Source of the DNA: a virus
Strand: one strand, 5' to 3'
Length of the DNA: 36,675 nt
IMG/VR virus record: IMGVR_UViG_3300009285_000555
Span: 1-36,675 of that record
The notes beneath the pieces are model-generated. The model made no database searches, had not been told where the DNA came from, and saw only the letters and a program-made list of their open reading frames with translations. A program made the translations under genes and the position numbers. This document shows positions 14,264 to 21,167 of this stretch, piece by piece (position 1 is the stretch's first letter; each line of letters starts with the position of its first letter).

Positions 14264-16390
14264 ATGCAAATCAAAGAACTTGAAAAACCATTAGTGGAAA
14301 AAACCTATGATCCCGATAAAGAGGAACAGGTTTTAAGGAATTTTGTCGATGGTCGTATTATGGAGATGCAGGACTTTCGTAAAAATTTGGGAGTTGAAAA
14401 AGAGTGGAAAGAGGCGGATGAAGAATATTTGCCACATGAGTTAGACATGGGTGTTAAACGAAAGAGATTTGAGCAAGATCAAGACACAGGATTGCGGTCT
14501 AGAGTAGTACCTGTCGGAGACAATGACGAAGACTGGCGATCAAGGAACTCAGCGCCAATTCTATTGGCTAAGATTCAAACGGCTGTAGGTGTCATTGTGG
14601 ATAACAATCCTGAAGCAATGCTTACGGCTTTGACTAAAAAGAATGAAAGTTCGACTAATTTGATTTATAGTTTATGGAAAAGAAATTGGCAGATAAATGA
14701 CAGTAAAGAAATACTTAAACTATTTGCTTTTAATGATTTAAAATATGGCTGGGCTGTCGGGAGAAGTTTTCCTAAAATAATTAAATACAAAAAAAGTATT
14801 TTAGACGAAATAGACACAGAGAATTCTGATAATAATAAATATGAAGAAAAAGAAATAATTTGGTTTAACGATGTCGCTAGACAAAATCTTGACCCGTGGA
14901 GAACATGGATTGATGAACAAACTAAGCCCTATGATATTTATTCAATGAATGATTGCTATTATGAAATGGATTTTAGTTATGATGCAGGGCAAGTGGAATT
15001 CGGAAGATATTCTAATTGGCAATATGTTAAAAAAGATTCTAAATTTTTAAGGAGTGAGGATAAAACAGCTAAAGAATCGCCAGAAGAACAGAAGATACGA
15101 AAGGATATTGTTACAGTGGGATTTTATGAAAACAGATTAAAGGATATTTTTATAATCTATATTCCAAAGGATAAAATTGTTTTACACAAATCGCCATTGC
15201 CTAATGATGACGGAATGCTTTCGTTATGGCATGCGCCTTGGATACTTCGAAATTCTAATTCCCCCTATGGTATTAGTTTGTGGACAATAATTAGACAAGA
15301 TAAAGAGCTGTATGACAAGATGAATAACATGACGATGGACCAGCTTGTTTTGTCTATTATGAAATTTGGATTTTACACTGGAACAGATGCGGCACTTGGT
15401 GACGGAAAGATTAAAATAGTCCCCGGACAAGCAAGAAAAGTAACTAATGGCGAAGTGAAATGGATGGAAATACCCGGACCGGGCAGAGAAGCATGGGAAG
15501 GAAGGAAACAACTCAATGCTTCAATGGATGACGCCTCTGGTATTACGCCACAGCTTCAGGGAGAGCTAAGTTCTAAGACGCTTGGTGAAGCACAAATGTC
15601 TAGGGAATCTTCACTTAAGCGTTTGAAAGTGCCACTTGAAAATATTGTAAATGCCATAGAGCAAGACGCTTATTTGACTGTTTCATGGATGAGTCAAGTT
15701 TATAGTACGCCAGAAGTTAAGACATTTTCTAATGATGAGAAAATGCAGGCTTATAATGAAGAAAATGAAATCGAGGCAAACGAAGTTTCACGTGAGACAA
15801 ATCCTGTGACAGGAGAACCCGGAGAAATTCAAGCGACTTATTTACCACAACTTTCGCTCCACTTGGAAGGACGAGACGGGCAACTTTTTGAATCTAAGGA
15901 GTCGCAATTTTTCCAAGTAGGTAAAGACATACTGCCTTCACAAATAAAATGGCGAGGAATATTTAAAGTAATACCAAAATCTTTACTTGGAAGTTCTGAA
16001 ATAATTATAAAGCAGACTAAGAATGAGTTGTTTAATTTACTTGTGCCCTTGCTTTCAATGCCGCCTGAAATAGCAAAGAATCCCGCAATACAACTTTGTG
16101 AAGCAAATGAGGAAGACCCTAAAGACTGGCTACCTGATTCATGGATGCAACCACAGCAACCAATAATGACGCCAGAACAGCCGGGAGTTGAAGGAGGCGA
16201 AGAACAACCACAAGGTGAGGAAGAACCGTTATTCACACCAAAAGGACAACAGGGTGGAGGTGAGGAACAACCTTTATTTACGCCCAGAGGAGGTGGGCAA
16301 GCACCAACCGTGGTACCAAAAGGACAAGTAGCAGGACCAACACCACGGGGCGGTTTGGGAGGACTTTTAAAGTCAATGTTTAAACGATAA
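14264..16390 (+). CDS. portal protein (P22-type)
   Basis: A 708-residue dodecameric head vertex protein. Recognisable portal features are an early acidic helical region, HAPWILRNSNSPYGIS, then a long helix containing DASGITPQLQGELSSKTLGE, the crown/stem region of P22-like portals. The last about 80 residues are a low-complexity Gln/Gly/Pro tail with two copies of PLFTP(K/R)G, ending GGLLKSMFKR; the tail is likely disordered. Its size fits podovirus portals. A TATAAT (14217-14222) at the end of terL could give an internal transcript. The next gene overlaps by one base. Confidence 0.85.
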   Translation: MQIKELEKPLVEKTYDPDKEEQVLRNFVDGRIMEMQDFRKNLGVEKEWKEADEEYLPHELDMGVKRKRFEQDQDTGLRSRVVPVGDNDEDWRSRNSAPILLAKIQTAVGVIVDNNPEAMLTALTKKNESSTNLIYSLWKRNWQINDSKEILKLFAFNDLKYGWAVGRSFPKIIKYKKSILDEIDTENSDNNKYEEKEIIWFNDVARQNLDPWRTWIDEQTKPYDIYSMNDCYYEMDFSYDAGQVEFGRYSNWQYVKKDSKFLRSEDKTAKESPEEQKIRKDIVTVGFYENRLKDIFIIYIPKDKIVLHKSPLPNDDGMLSLWHAPWILRNSNSPYGISLWTIIRQDKELYDKMNNMTMDQLVLSIMKFGFYTGTDAALGDGKIKIVPGQARKVTNGEVKWMEIPGPGREAWEGRKQLNASMDDASGITPQLQGELSSKTLGEAQMSRESSLKRLKVPLENIVNAIEQDAYLTVSWMSQVYSTPEVKTFSNDEKMQAYNEENEIEANEVSRETNPVTGEPGEIQATYLPQLSLHLEGRDGQLFESKESQFFQVGKDILPSQIKWRGIFKVIPKSLLGSSEIIIKQTKNELFNLLVPLLSMPPEIAKNPAIQLCEANEEDPKDWLPDSWMQPQQPIMTPEQPGVEGGEEQPQGEEEPLFTPKGQQGGGEEQPLFTPRGGGQAPTVVPKGQVAGPTPRGGLGGLLKSMFKR

Positions 16391-16611
16391 TGTTAAATAA
16401 AACACAAAAAGACGCGTTAAAGGATATTATGCAACGCCATGGTTGGGAGGCTTTGACGATTTTTACAGGATTAATGATCGATAAATGGAGAGCGAGTGAT
16501 ATAAAAGCGGACACAGAATTTGAAACTTTATGGCGAACAGCTCAACGAGAAGCAAAAACACAGTTTTTATTAGAGTTTTTTGATACATTAGACCGTGAGG
16601 TTTTAAATTAA
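16390..16611 (+). CDS. 73-residue hypothetical protein
   Basis: A helical protein (MLNKTQKDALKDIMQRHGWE, with a TLWRTAQREAKTQFLLEFFD C-terminal helix) of unknown function. The one-base overlap with the portal stop (TAATG) makes it a real co-translated gene; small helical proteins here can be head completion factors, but this is not shown. Confidence 0.55.
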   Translation: MLNKTQKDALKDIMQRHGWEALTIFTGLMIDKWRASDIKADTEFETLWRTAQREAKTQFLLEFFDTLDREVLN

Positions 16612-16612
16612 T

Positions 16613-16768
16613 ATGTCAGGAATAGGAGGAGGAAGAACAACCGGTTTAAATAAAGAAGTAACGCAACTTTATTTAGCGGATAGATTAGATTATGGTCTTA
16701 ATTTCCAGATTGGTCTTACTTATAAAAGTACATCTTTTGTTGGAAGTTTTACTATTATTTGGGAATAA
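16613..16768 (+). CDS. 51-residue hypothetical protein
   Basis: A Gly-rich start (MSGIGGGRTTGLNKEVTQLY) leads to beta-strand-like FQIGLTYKSTSFVGSFTIIW. It begins one base after the previous stop and ends one base before the next ATG, so it fits a compact operon. Not recognised. Confidence 0.5.
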   Translation: MSGIGGGRTTGLNKEVTQLYLADRLDYGLNFQIGLTYKSTSFVGSFTIIWE

Positions 16769-16769
16769 T

Positions 16770-17183
16770 ATGTTACAAAACAAAGCACAGGCAATTTTAT
16801 CAAACTTAGGAGGTCGCCGAAGGGTAATCGCTGATGTTAATTGGGATAAGGATCATAAGGATTGTATTAAATTTACTATTGGTAAAAGCGAGGCCATTAT
16901 ACCGAGAGCGGAGCTTTTTCAGCTTTTATTTACTGTGAGCAACGCGGAGCAACAGGCGGAAATGATGACAGTTAAAAAGGAAGAAGTACGACCACACGCT
17001 AGAAAACACATGGTGAAATTGACAAAAGATATGAAAGCTGGCGAGATAATGAATGTGCATTGCGAAGTAAACATTCCTTTGATACTTGAGGAATCATTTA
17101 AGCAAGAATTTATTAAGGAGGGCAAAGAAATTCATCCGAGTCATTTATCCCCGATTAGTGTTGCAAATAAAAATATGGTATAA
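16770..17183 (+). CDS. 137-residue hypothetical head-region protein
   Basis: ATG 16770, one base after the preceding stop, is chosen over an earlier in-frame ATG (16692) that would overlap the 51-residue gene and add an unlikely hydrophobic lead. The product is mixed alpha/beta (NLGGRRRVIADVNWDKDHKD...VKLTKDMKAGEIMNVHCEVN). Not recognised. Its last codons overlap an extended -10 (TATGGTATAAT) for the next transcript. Confidence 0.5.
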   Translation: MLQNKAQAILSNLGGRRRVIADVNWDKDHKDCIKFTIGKSEAIIPRAELFQLLFTVSNAEQQAEMMTVKKEEVRPHARKHMVKLTKDMKAGEIMNVHCEVNIPLILEESFKQEFIKEGKEIHPSHLSPISVANKNMV

Positions 17184-17184
17184 T
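17176..17184 (+). promoter_or_regulatory. extended -10 promoter
   Basis: TGGTATAAT, with TATAAT at 17179-17184 and no strong -35. A start near 17191 would begin the transcript precisely at the first conserved leader element (17190-17242). Confidence 0.5.
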
Positions 17185-17189
17185 AGAAA

Positions 17190-17242
17190 TATTATTAGTC
17201 ATTTCCTCTGATCTCCAAGAGGTAAAATAAGGGAGTAAAAAA
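17190..17242 (+). promoter_or_regulatory. leader element copy 1
   Basis: The hairpin CCTCT (17205-17209)/AGAGG (17218-17222) is followed by TAAAATAA, GGGAG (ribosome site) and a short A-run before ATG 17243. The 56-base segment including the ATG aligns without gaps to copy 2 (18064-18119), with compensatory stem changes. Confidence 0.65.
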
Positions 17243-17686
17243 ATGGCACCAAAGAAAAATGAGGATAAGTTCGTTTCAAAGGAAGAGTTCGGCTCAAGAA
17301 TGTCGAGTTTAGAAGGATCGGTGTTGCAAATGGTTGAGATGATGAAAGAAAAGAATCAACCACAAGTAATTAAGGATTTTTCTAAAGAAGTTGCTGCGGC
17401 TAAGGAGGTCGAGGAGGCTAAGGCATATCAAGCACCAATCAATCCGGCATGGGAGGCTCATGCAAGAGAAGTATTGGGCGAGAAGCTTGATCATTGTGAA
17501 GTTAGTTATCCAAAGTCAGGGGGATTGCGATTCACAGTAGTTATTAAAAATGATTTCTCGAATGCGCCGAAAGATTATTTAGAAAGATATAAGTCCGATC
17601 GAAGAACTCGAGAAGTTGGAGTGTCCGGATTCGAGGGAGTAAAAAAATGGTGTTTGCTTGTTAAGCAAAATTTAAATAAAAAATAG
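17243..17686 (+). CDS. 147-residue hypothetical protein with N-terminal coiled coil
   Basis: A charged N-terminal coiled coil (residues 12-60) precedes a compact domain (NPAWEAHAREVLGEKLDHCE...GLRFTVVIKNDFSNAPKDYL...CLLVKQNLNKK). Not recognised. It has the first conserved leader and a GGGAG ribosome site, unlike most genes here, suggesting high or controlled expression in the head module. Confidence 0.55.
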   Translation: MAPKKNEDKFVSKEEFGSRMSSLEGSVLQMVEMMKEKNQPQVIKDFSKEVAAAKEVEEAKAYQAPINPAWEAHAREVLGEKLDHCEVSYPKSGGLRFTVVIKNDFSNAPKDYLERYKSDRRTREVGVSGFEGVKKWCLLVKQNLNKK

Positions 17687-17689
17687 TAT

Positions 17690-17848
17690 ATGCCACATAA
17701 AAATAAACAAGTAGCAAAAAAAGTAAAGAAAATAATGCACGAAGGAATAAAAGGAAAAAAAGTCAGCCAAAAACAGGCTGTCGCTGTTGCATATTCTATG
17801 GCAGGGAAGCATAAAAAGCGTGGCACTTCAGACGGGTATATGAAATAA
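17690..17848 (+). CDS. 52-residue basic protein (DUF6496-like)
   Basis: The Lys-rich MPHKNKQVAKKVKKIMHEGI and KVSQKQAVAVAYSMAGK segments match the small phage/bacterial family in which a KVTSRKQAIAIALSEA-like segment recurs (DUF6496, from memory). It ends KRGTSDGYMK, echoing the end of the next gene. Probably a DNA- or virion-associated basic peptide; function unknown. Confidence 0.55.
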   Translation: MPHKNKQVAKKVKKIMHEGIKGKKVSQKQAVAVAYSMAGKHKKRGTSDGYMK

Positions 17849-17852
17849 ATAT

Positions 17853-18062
17853 ATGATGATGGAAAAAATGAAAGAAAAAATTGGAAAAGGGGTTGTTAAG
17901 GTAATGAGTAAAATGCCGGGGATGAAGAAAGGCATGATGGCTGTGAAGGCGATTAGAAAAATGGGACCAATGGATGATTCGGAAATGAGTAAGGCGATGG
18001 TAAGTGGAGTTGCTAAAAAAGCGATGAAACGAGGGTCATCAAATGGGTATATGGTGCGGTAG
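17853..18062 (+). CDS. 69-residue Met/Lys-rich protein with shared C-terminal tag
   Basis: A helical, very Met/Lys-rich protein (KIGKGVVKVMSKMPGMKKGM) ending KRGSSNGYMVR, similar to KRGTSDGYMK at the end of the preceding protein. The shared tail suggests duplication or a shared packaging/interaction tag. Basic composition could mean DNA binding or a membrane-active helix. Four bases separate it from the preceding stop. Not recognised. Confidence 0.5.
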   Translation: MMMEKMKEKIGKGVVKVMSKMPGMKKGMMAVKAIRKMGPMDDSEMSKAMVSGVAKKAMKRGSSNGYMVR

Positions 18063-18063
18063 T

Positions 18064-18116
18064 TATTATTAATCATTTCTTCCTTTCTTTGGGAAGTAAA
18101 ATAAAAAAGTAAAATA
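18064..18116 (+). promoter_or_regulatory. leader element copy 2
   Basis: CTTCC (18079-18083) pairs with GGAAG (18092-18096), then TAAAATAA and AAAAAAGTAAAATA before ATG 18117. It aligns base for base with copy 1, but the purine stretch lacks a clear Shine-Dalgarno. Confidence 0.65.
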
Positions 18117-18578
18117 ATGATAAAAAGTCAAATAATAAGTTTATATAAAAGTTTAAATCAGTTGGGGGCATTAAAAGGTGTTAAGTTTGCTTATGGCGTT
18201 TCAAAAAATTTGGCAATTTTAAAGCCAGAAATTGAAGCTCTTGAGAAATCTGCTGAAGCAACGGGCAAATTTAAAGAATTTGAAAAAGCTAGAGTAGATT
18301 TAGTCAAACAACATGCTAGGAAGGATGAGAAGGGGAAAGAGGTAATTGAAGGTGATGAATATATTGTGGAAGATCAGAAGGAATGGGAAAAGGCTTTCAA
18401 TAAATTAAAAAAGGAACATCAGGATGCGATTGATGAAAGAGAGAAACAAATTAAGGATTATGTGGAAATGCTTAAAACAGAAGTAAAAGTTGATTTGTAT
18501 AAGATAAAATTAGCTGATGTGCCGGAAGATATAACAACCGTGCAAATGAACTCGATTATTAGTGTAATAGAGGAATAG
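18117..18578 (+). CDS. 153-residue helical hypothetical protein (DUF1617-like layout)
   Basis: Almost wholly helical and charged (AILKPEIEALEKSAEATGKF, KEHQDAIDEREKQIKDYVEM), with a C-terminal LADVPEDITTVQMNSIISVI that recalls the L-x-x-LPEDI segment of small phage DUF1617-type proteins. It lies just before the scaffold gene, so an assembly role is plausible but unproven. It has the second conserved leader and is followed by the attenuator-like element. Confidence 0.45.
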   Translation: MIKSQIISLYKSLNQLGALKGVKFAYGVSKNLAILKPEIEALEKSAEATGKFKEFEKARVDLVKQHARKDEKGKEVIEGDEYIVEDQKEWEKAFNKLKKEHQDAIDEREKQIKDYVEMLKTEVKVDLYKIKLADVPEDITTVQMNSIISVIEE

Positions 18579-18597
18579 TTTGACAATATTATAAGTG

Positions 18598-18652
18598 AAG
18601 CTGTGGACTGAGGTGAGCTGTGAAGCTCTCTTAGAGATTTTGCCCACAGCTT
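18598..18652 (+). promoter_or_regulatory. attenuator-like structured RNA upstream of scaffold gene
   Basis: AAGCTGTGG (18598-18606) pairs with CCACAGCTT (18644-18652), enclosing a GAGCT-GTGA-AGCTC hairpin with a GNRA-type loop (18615-18628). GGTGAGCTGT occurs here (18612-18621) and again as the 3' arm of the downstream terminator, so the terminator's 5' arm could pair with either copy. Confidence 0.5.
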
Positions 18653-18669
18653 TATCTTTAGAGAGTTTA

Positions 18670-18699
18670 ACAGCTTACCGCAGTCGGTGAGCTGTTTTT
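18670..18699 (+). terminator. intrinsic terminator (possible attenuator) before scaffold gene
   Basis: ACAGCTTACC (18670-18679) and GGTGAGCTGT (18686-18695) form a 10-bp stem with one G-U, a six-base loop and five T (18695-18699). It lies 44 bases before the scaffold ATG inside a late operon, so it may be partial or regulated. Confidence 0.75.
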
Positions 18700-18703
18700 A
18701 ATT

Positions 18704-18742
18704 CTTGGGTCTTCGCCAAGTAAAATAAGGAAGTAAAAAATT
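18704..18742 (+). promoter_or_regulatory. leader element copy 3
   Basis: CTTGG (18704-18708) and CCAAG (18716-18720) form the hairpin with a seven-base loop, then TAAAATAA, AAGGAAG (ribosome site) and an A-run before ATG 18743. Same topology as copies 1 and 2 with different stem pairs. Confidence 0.6.
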
Positions 18743-19564
18743 ATGGAGACAGACAATAAGGAAGTAAAAGAATTTATTGAGAAAAGTGAGGTAACTCCTT
18801 CGGGGGATGCTGAACTTATCAATGAAGAGAATGAAACTCAATCTGAATCTTCCCAGATAGAAACAAAGGCTGAGACTGAAATTGATGCGGAGGCAGAAAA
18901 CGAAGTTGTGGAAAATCAGCCTGAGGAGCAGAAGACTGAAGAGATCAAGGATGTCTTAGGCGAAAACCCGCAGGCGAGAGCTTTACGAATGGAGGTAACT
19001 CGTGTTAAACGAGAACTTGCCAAATATCGAAAGGATGAGCTTTTTACTCCGGCGCCCAAACAACAGCCTGTTCAAAACAAAGTTCTTGAAAATTATGATT
19101 CTGAACAAGTAAAAGAATTAAAGATGATTCTTGCTGCGGCTGCTGACGAGCTTGGATTTGTCAAAAAAGACGAACTTAACGCAACGATCAACGGTAACAG
19201 TCGAGATGAGATTTGGAACTCCTTTCTGGAAAAACATCCAGAATACTTGGTAGAGAATGATGGTGAAGGTGCTTTTTATAACCAACTCAAAGAAGAGTTT
19301 GGTCTATATAAAGAACCGACATCGGCTAAAGACTTTCAAAAACTTTTAAACAGGTGCCATGATTCTATTTTTGGTACAAAATCTGCTCCTCTCAATATTA
19401 AAAAAATTAATGCCCAACAAGAGAAAATAAAAGTCGCTTCTCATTCGGGCGGAACAGCGGGGAACAAATCTAGCTCATCAAAACCATCGGCAAATTCAGC
19501 TAATTTAAGAACTGATATGCTTAAAGGTTTTACAGAAGATGAAATAAATGAACTTCTCAGCTGA
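18743..19564 (+). CDS. capsid scaffolding protein
   Basis: A 273-residue protein with a very acidic N-terminal third (Glu/Asp/Gln-rich, residues 1-80), a helical middle (NPQARALRMEVTRVKRELAK), and a Ser-rich linker before a C-terminal helix (LKGFTEDEINELLS). Acidic, helical, Ser-linked proteins directly before a decoration protein and the major capsid gene are typical scaffolds, whose C-terminal helix binds coat. It has an AAGGAAG ribosome site, so it is likely translated strongly. No protease motif is seen. Confidence 0.7.
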   Translation: METDNKEVKEFIEKSEVTPSGDAELINEENETQSESSQIETKAETEIDAEAENEVVENQPEEQKTEEIKDVLGENPQARALRMEVTRVKRELAKYRKDELFTPAPKQQPVQNKVLENYDSEQVKELKMILAAAADELGFVKKDELNATINGNSRDEIWNSFLEKHPEYLVENDGEGAFYNQLKEEFGLYKEPTSAKDFQKLLNRCHDSIFGTKSAPLNIKKINAQQEKIKVASHSGGTAGNKSSSSKPSANSANLRTDMLKGFTEDEINELLS

Positions 19565-19575
19565 TATAAATATAT

Positions 19576-20016
19576 ATGGCAGCAGGAGCTTTTTTACTAA
19601 AAGACCCAGAGTCAACAGTATTTGAAAAAGTACGCGTTGCCTCTCAAGCCTACACTATTGGAGATATTGTGATGTTGGATAGAGTGTCTGATGCGATTGA
19701 TGTCGTACCGGCTACTTCGTCTACCACTACAACTAATCTTTATGGTGTAGCAGTTCAAACTGTAGCTTCATCAGCTACGGAACTTATGATTGCAGTTATT
19801 ACTCCTAAACAGGAATGGTTACTCCAATCAGCAAATGATGCAGTAGTAAATAATAAATTTCAGAGAATGTTGTTAACTGACGCAAATACCGTCAATAACA
19901 CAGGCACTGATAACACAACCAAAGAGGCGGTCTTTATGCAGACTGGTTATCAAGGTGCTCTCACAGCTAAAGTATTGGTCGGCAAATTCTTAAAAGTCGC
20001 TAATGTAACTGCTTAA
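19576..20016 (+). CDS. capsid decoration / head-stabilising protein
   Basis: A 146-residue, beta-rich, small-residue protein (MAAGAFLLKDPESTVFEKVR, GDIVMLDRVSDAIDVVPATS, LYGVAVQTV) resembling phage decoration proteins and the DUF2190 type in which a domain of this sort precedes the major capsid. It sits between scaffold and coat genes, the usual place. The stop codon overlaps the promoter of the capsid gene. Exact family not certain. Confidence 0.6.
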   Translation: MAAGAFLLKDPESTVFEKVRVASQAYTIGDIVMLDRVSDAIDVVPATSSTTTTNLYGVAVQTVASSATELMIAVITPKQEWLLQSANDAVVNNKFQRMLLTDANTVNNTGTDNTTKEAVFMQTGYQGALTAKVLVGKFLKVANVTA

Positions 20017-20041
20017 CAAATAAATAAGTTAACAGTATAAA
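20013..20041 (+). promoter_or_regulatory. promoter of major capsid gene
   Basis: TTAACA (20013-20018), 17 bases, TATAAA (20036-20041). ATG 20050 follows after eight bases, so the capsid mRNA from this promoter would be leaderless or nearly so. It overlaps the preceding stop codon. Confidence 0.55.
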
Positions 20042-20049
20042 ATAAATTT

Positions 20050-21051
20050 ATGGCAACAGCCCCATTAAACATAGCTCAAGCGGCCGATCTCGTAGATGTT
20101 TCTATTCAGAAAGTCTTTGAGAAGTCCTCTGAGCCGGAATTGATGTACCCTAAATATTTCAATGTCCGTAAAACAAGTGATTATTACGAGAAGGATTCTT
20201 CTCTATCAGGACTTGGTGAAGCTGATTTCGTAGACGAAAACGGCATTATCATTTCTGATGTTCCAGTGCAGGGATACGATAAAACCTACACACAAGCAAT
20301 GGTTGGTTCGGTCGTAAGTTTCACATATCAGATGTGGAAATTCGGTATTAAAAAGCGTGATCTTGATAATGTAGCATCAGAGCTTAAAGCTTCTATTGCT
20401 CGTAAGAAAGAAAAACTTTGTGCAGAACGCATTGATAACGCATGGGATACAACTTATACTCATAGCGGTCAAGGCGGTTCTAGAACCATTACTATTACTG
20501 GCGGAGACGGGGTTGAAGCTGCTTCAGCAGCGCACACTCGTGAAGATGGCGGTGCCAACATGAACAATGTTGTTTATGATGGTACTACTTACAACTTGCC
20601 CTTTGATTATGCTGGTCTTAAAGCCGCATATCGAACTTGTAGTTTGTTCGTAGACGCGCGAGGCAATCCTAATCCAGCTAATCTTGACACATTGGTTGTC
20701 AAGCTTGGTTCAGCGGTGCACTACAAAGCAATGGAAATTCTAGGAGCTATCCAAAAGGGTAAAATCCCGGAATCAAATGACAATGATGGTGCAGGTGCAA
20801 TGGCTTTCAAAATCGTTCCTTTGAAATATCTTACAAATGCCGCATATTGGGCAATGTTTGATTCTTCAAGAGCATTGAAGGACAAGGAAGGCTTTCAGTT
20901 CGTAGAATCGGAAGCTCCTCATGTCGATCCTGTAAACGTTGTTTACAAGACGAAAGAAATTCAAACTTCAGCTACTACTCTTTTCGACCTTGGTCATAAT
21001 GATGTAGCTCGATCATGGGTCTTCTCGAAAGGTAATTCAGTAAGTGAATAA
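20050..21051 (+). CDS. major capsid protein
   Basis: A 333-residue coat protein, expected to have the HK97 fold. It follows scaffold and decoration genes. Features that fit include an N-terminal arm (APLNIAQAADLVDVSIQKVF), a SFTYQMWKFGIKKRDLDNVA spine-helix-like segment, a Gly-rich loop (GQGGSRTITITGGDGVEAAS), and a C-terminal beta region (FVESEAPHVDPVNVVY). No N-terminal cleavage domain is needed because the scaffold is separate. The name rests on context plus composition; a structure prediction would settle it. Confidence 0.8.
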   Translation: MATAPLNIAQAADLVDVSIQKVFEKSSEPELMYPKYFNVRKTSDYYEKDSSLSGLGEADFVDENGIIISDVPVQGYDKTYTQAMVGSVVSFTYQMWKFGIKKRDLDNVASELKASIARKKEKLCAERIDNAWDTTYTHSGQGGSRTITITGGDGVEAASAAHTREDGGANMNNVVYDGTTYNLPFDYAGLKAAYRTCSLFVDARGNPNPANLDTLVVKLGSAVHYKAMEILGAIQKGKIPESNDNDGAGAMAFKIVPLKYLTNAAYWAMFDSSRALKDKEGFQFVESEAPHVDPVNVVYKTKEIQTSATTLFDLGHNDVARSWVFSKGNSVSE

Positions 21052-21091
21052 TAATTATTAATTAATTGAGGTTTGTCGAAGTGGGTGAGAT

Positions 21092-21129
21092 TAGCTTCCA
21101 GTATTAGACAAAACTGATATTAGAAGCTA
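21092..21129 (+). other. long intercistronic hairpin after capsid gene
   Basis: TAGCTTC/GAAGCTA plus AGTATTAG/CTGATATT around a six-base loop give a 15-bp stem with one mismatch. Two G-U pairs form only in the plus-strand RNA. No T-run follows, so it may be a processing or stability element that separates capsid from fibre mRNA. The remainder of 21052-21167 holds nothing else I can identify. Confidence 0.5.
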
Positions 21130-21167
21130 GTCAATATTCTATACACGAACAAATCTTTTAAAAATAT

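Noticed and set aside
16692-16769. Longer start for the 16770 gene
   Set aside because: It would overlap the well-spaced 51-residue gene and add a Leu-rich lead that looks like a shadow frame.
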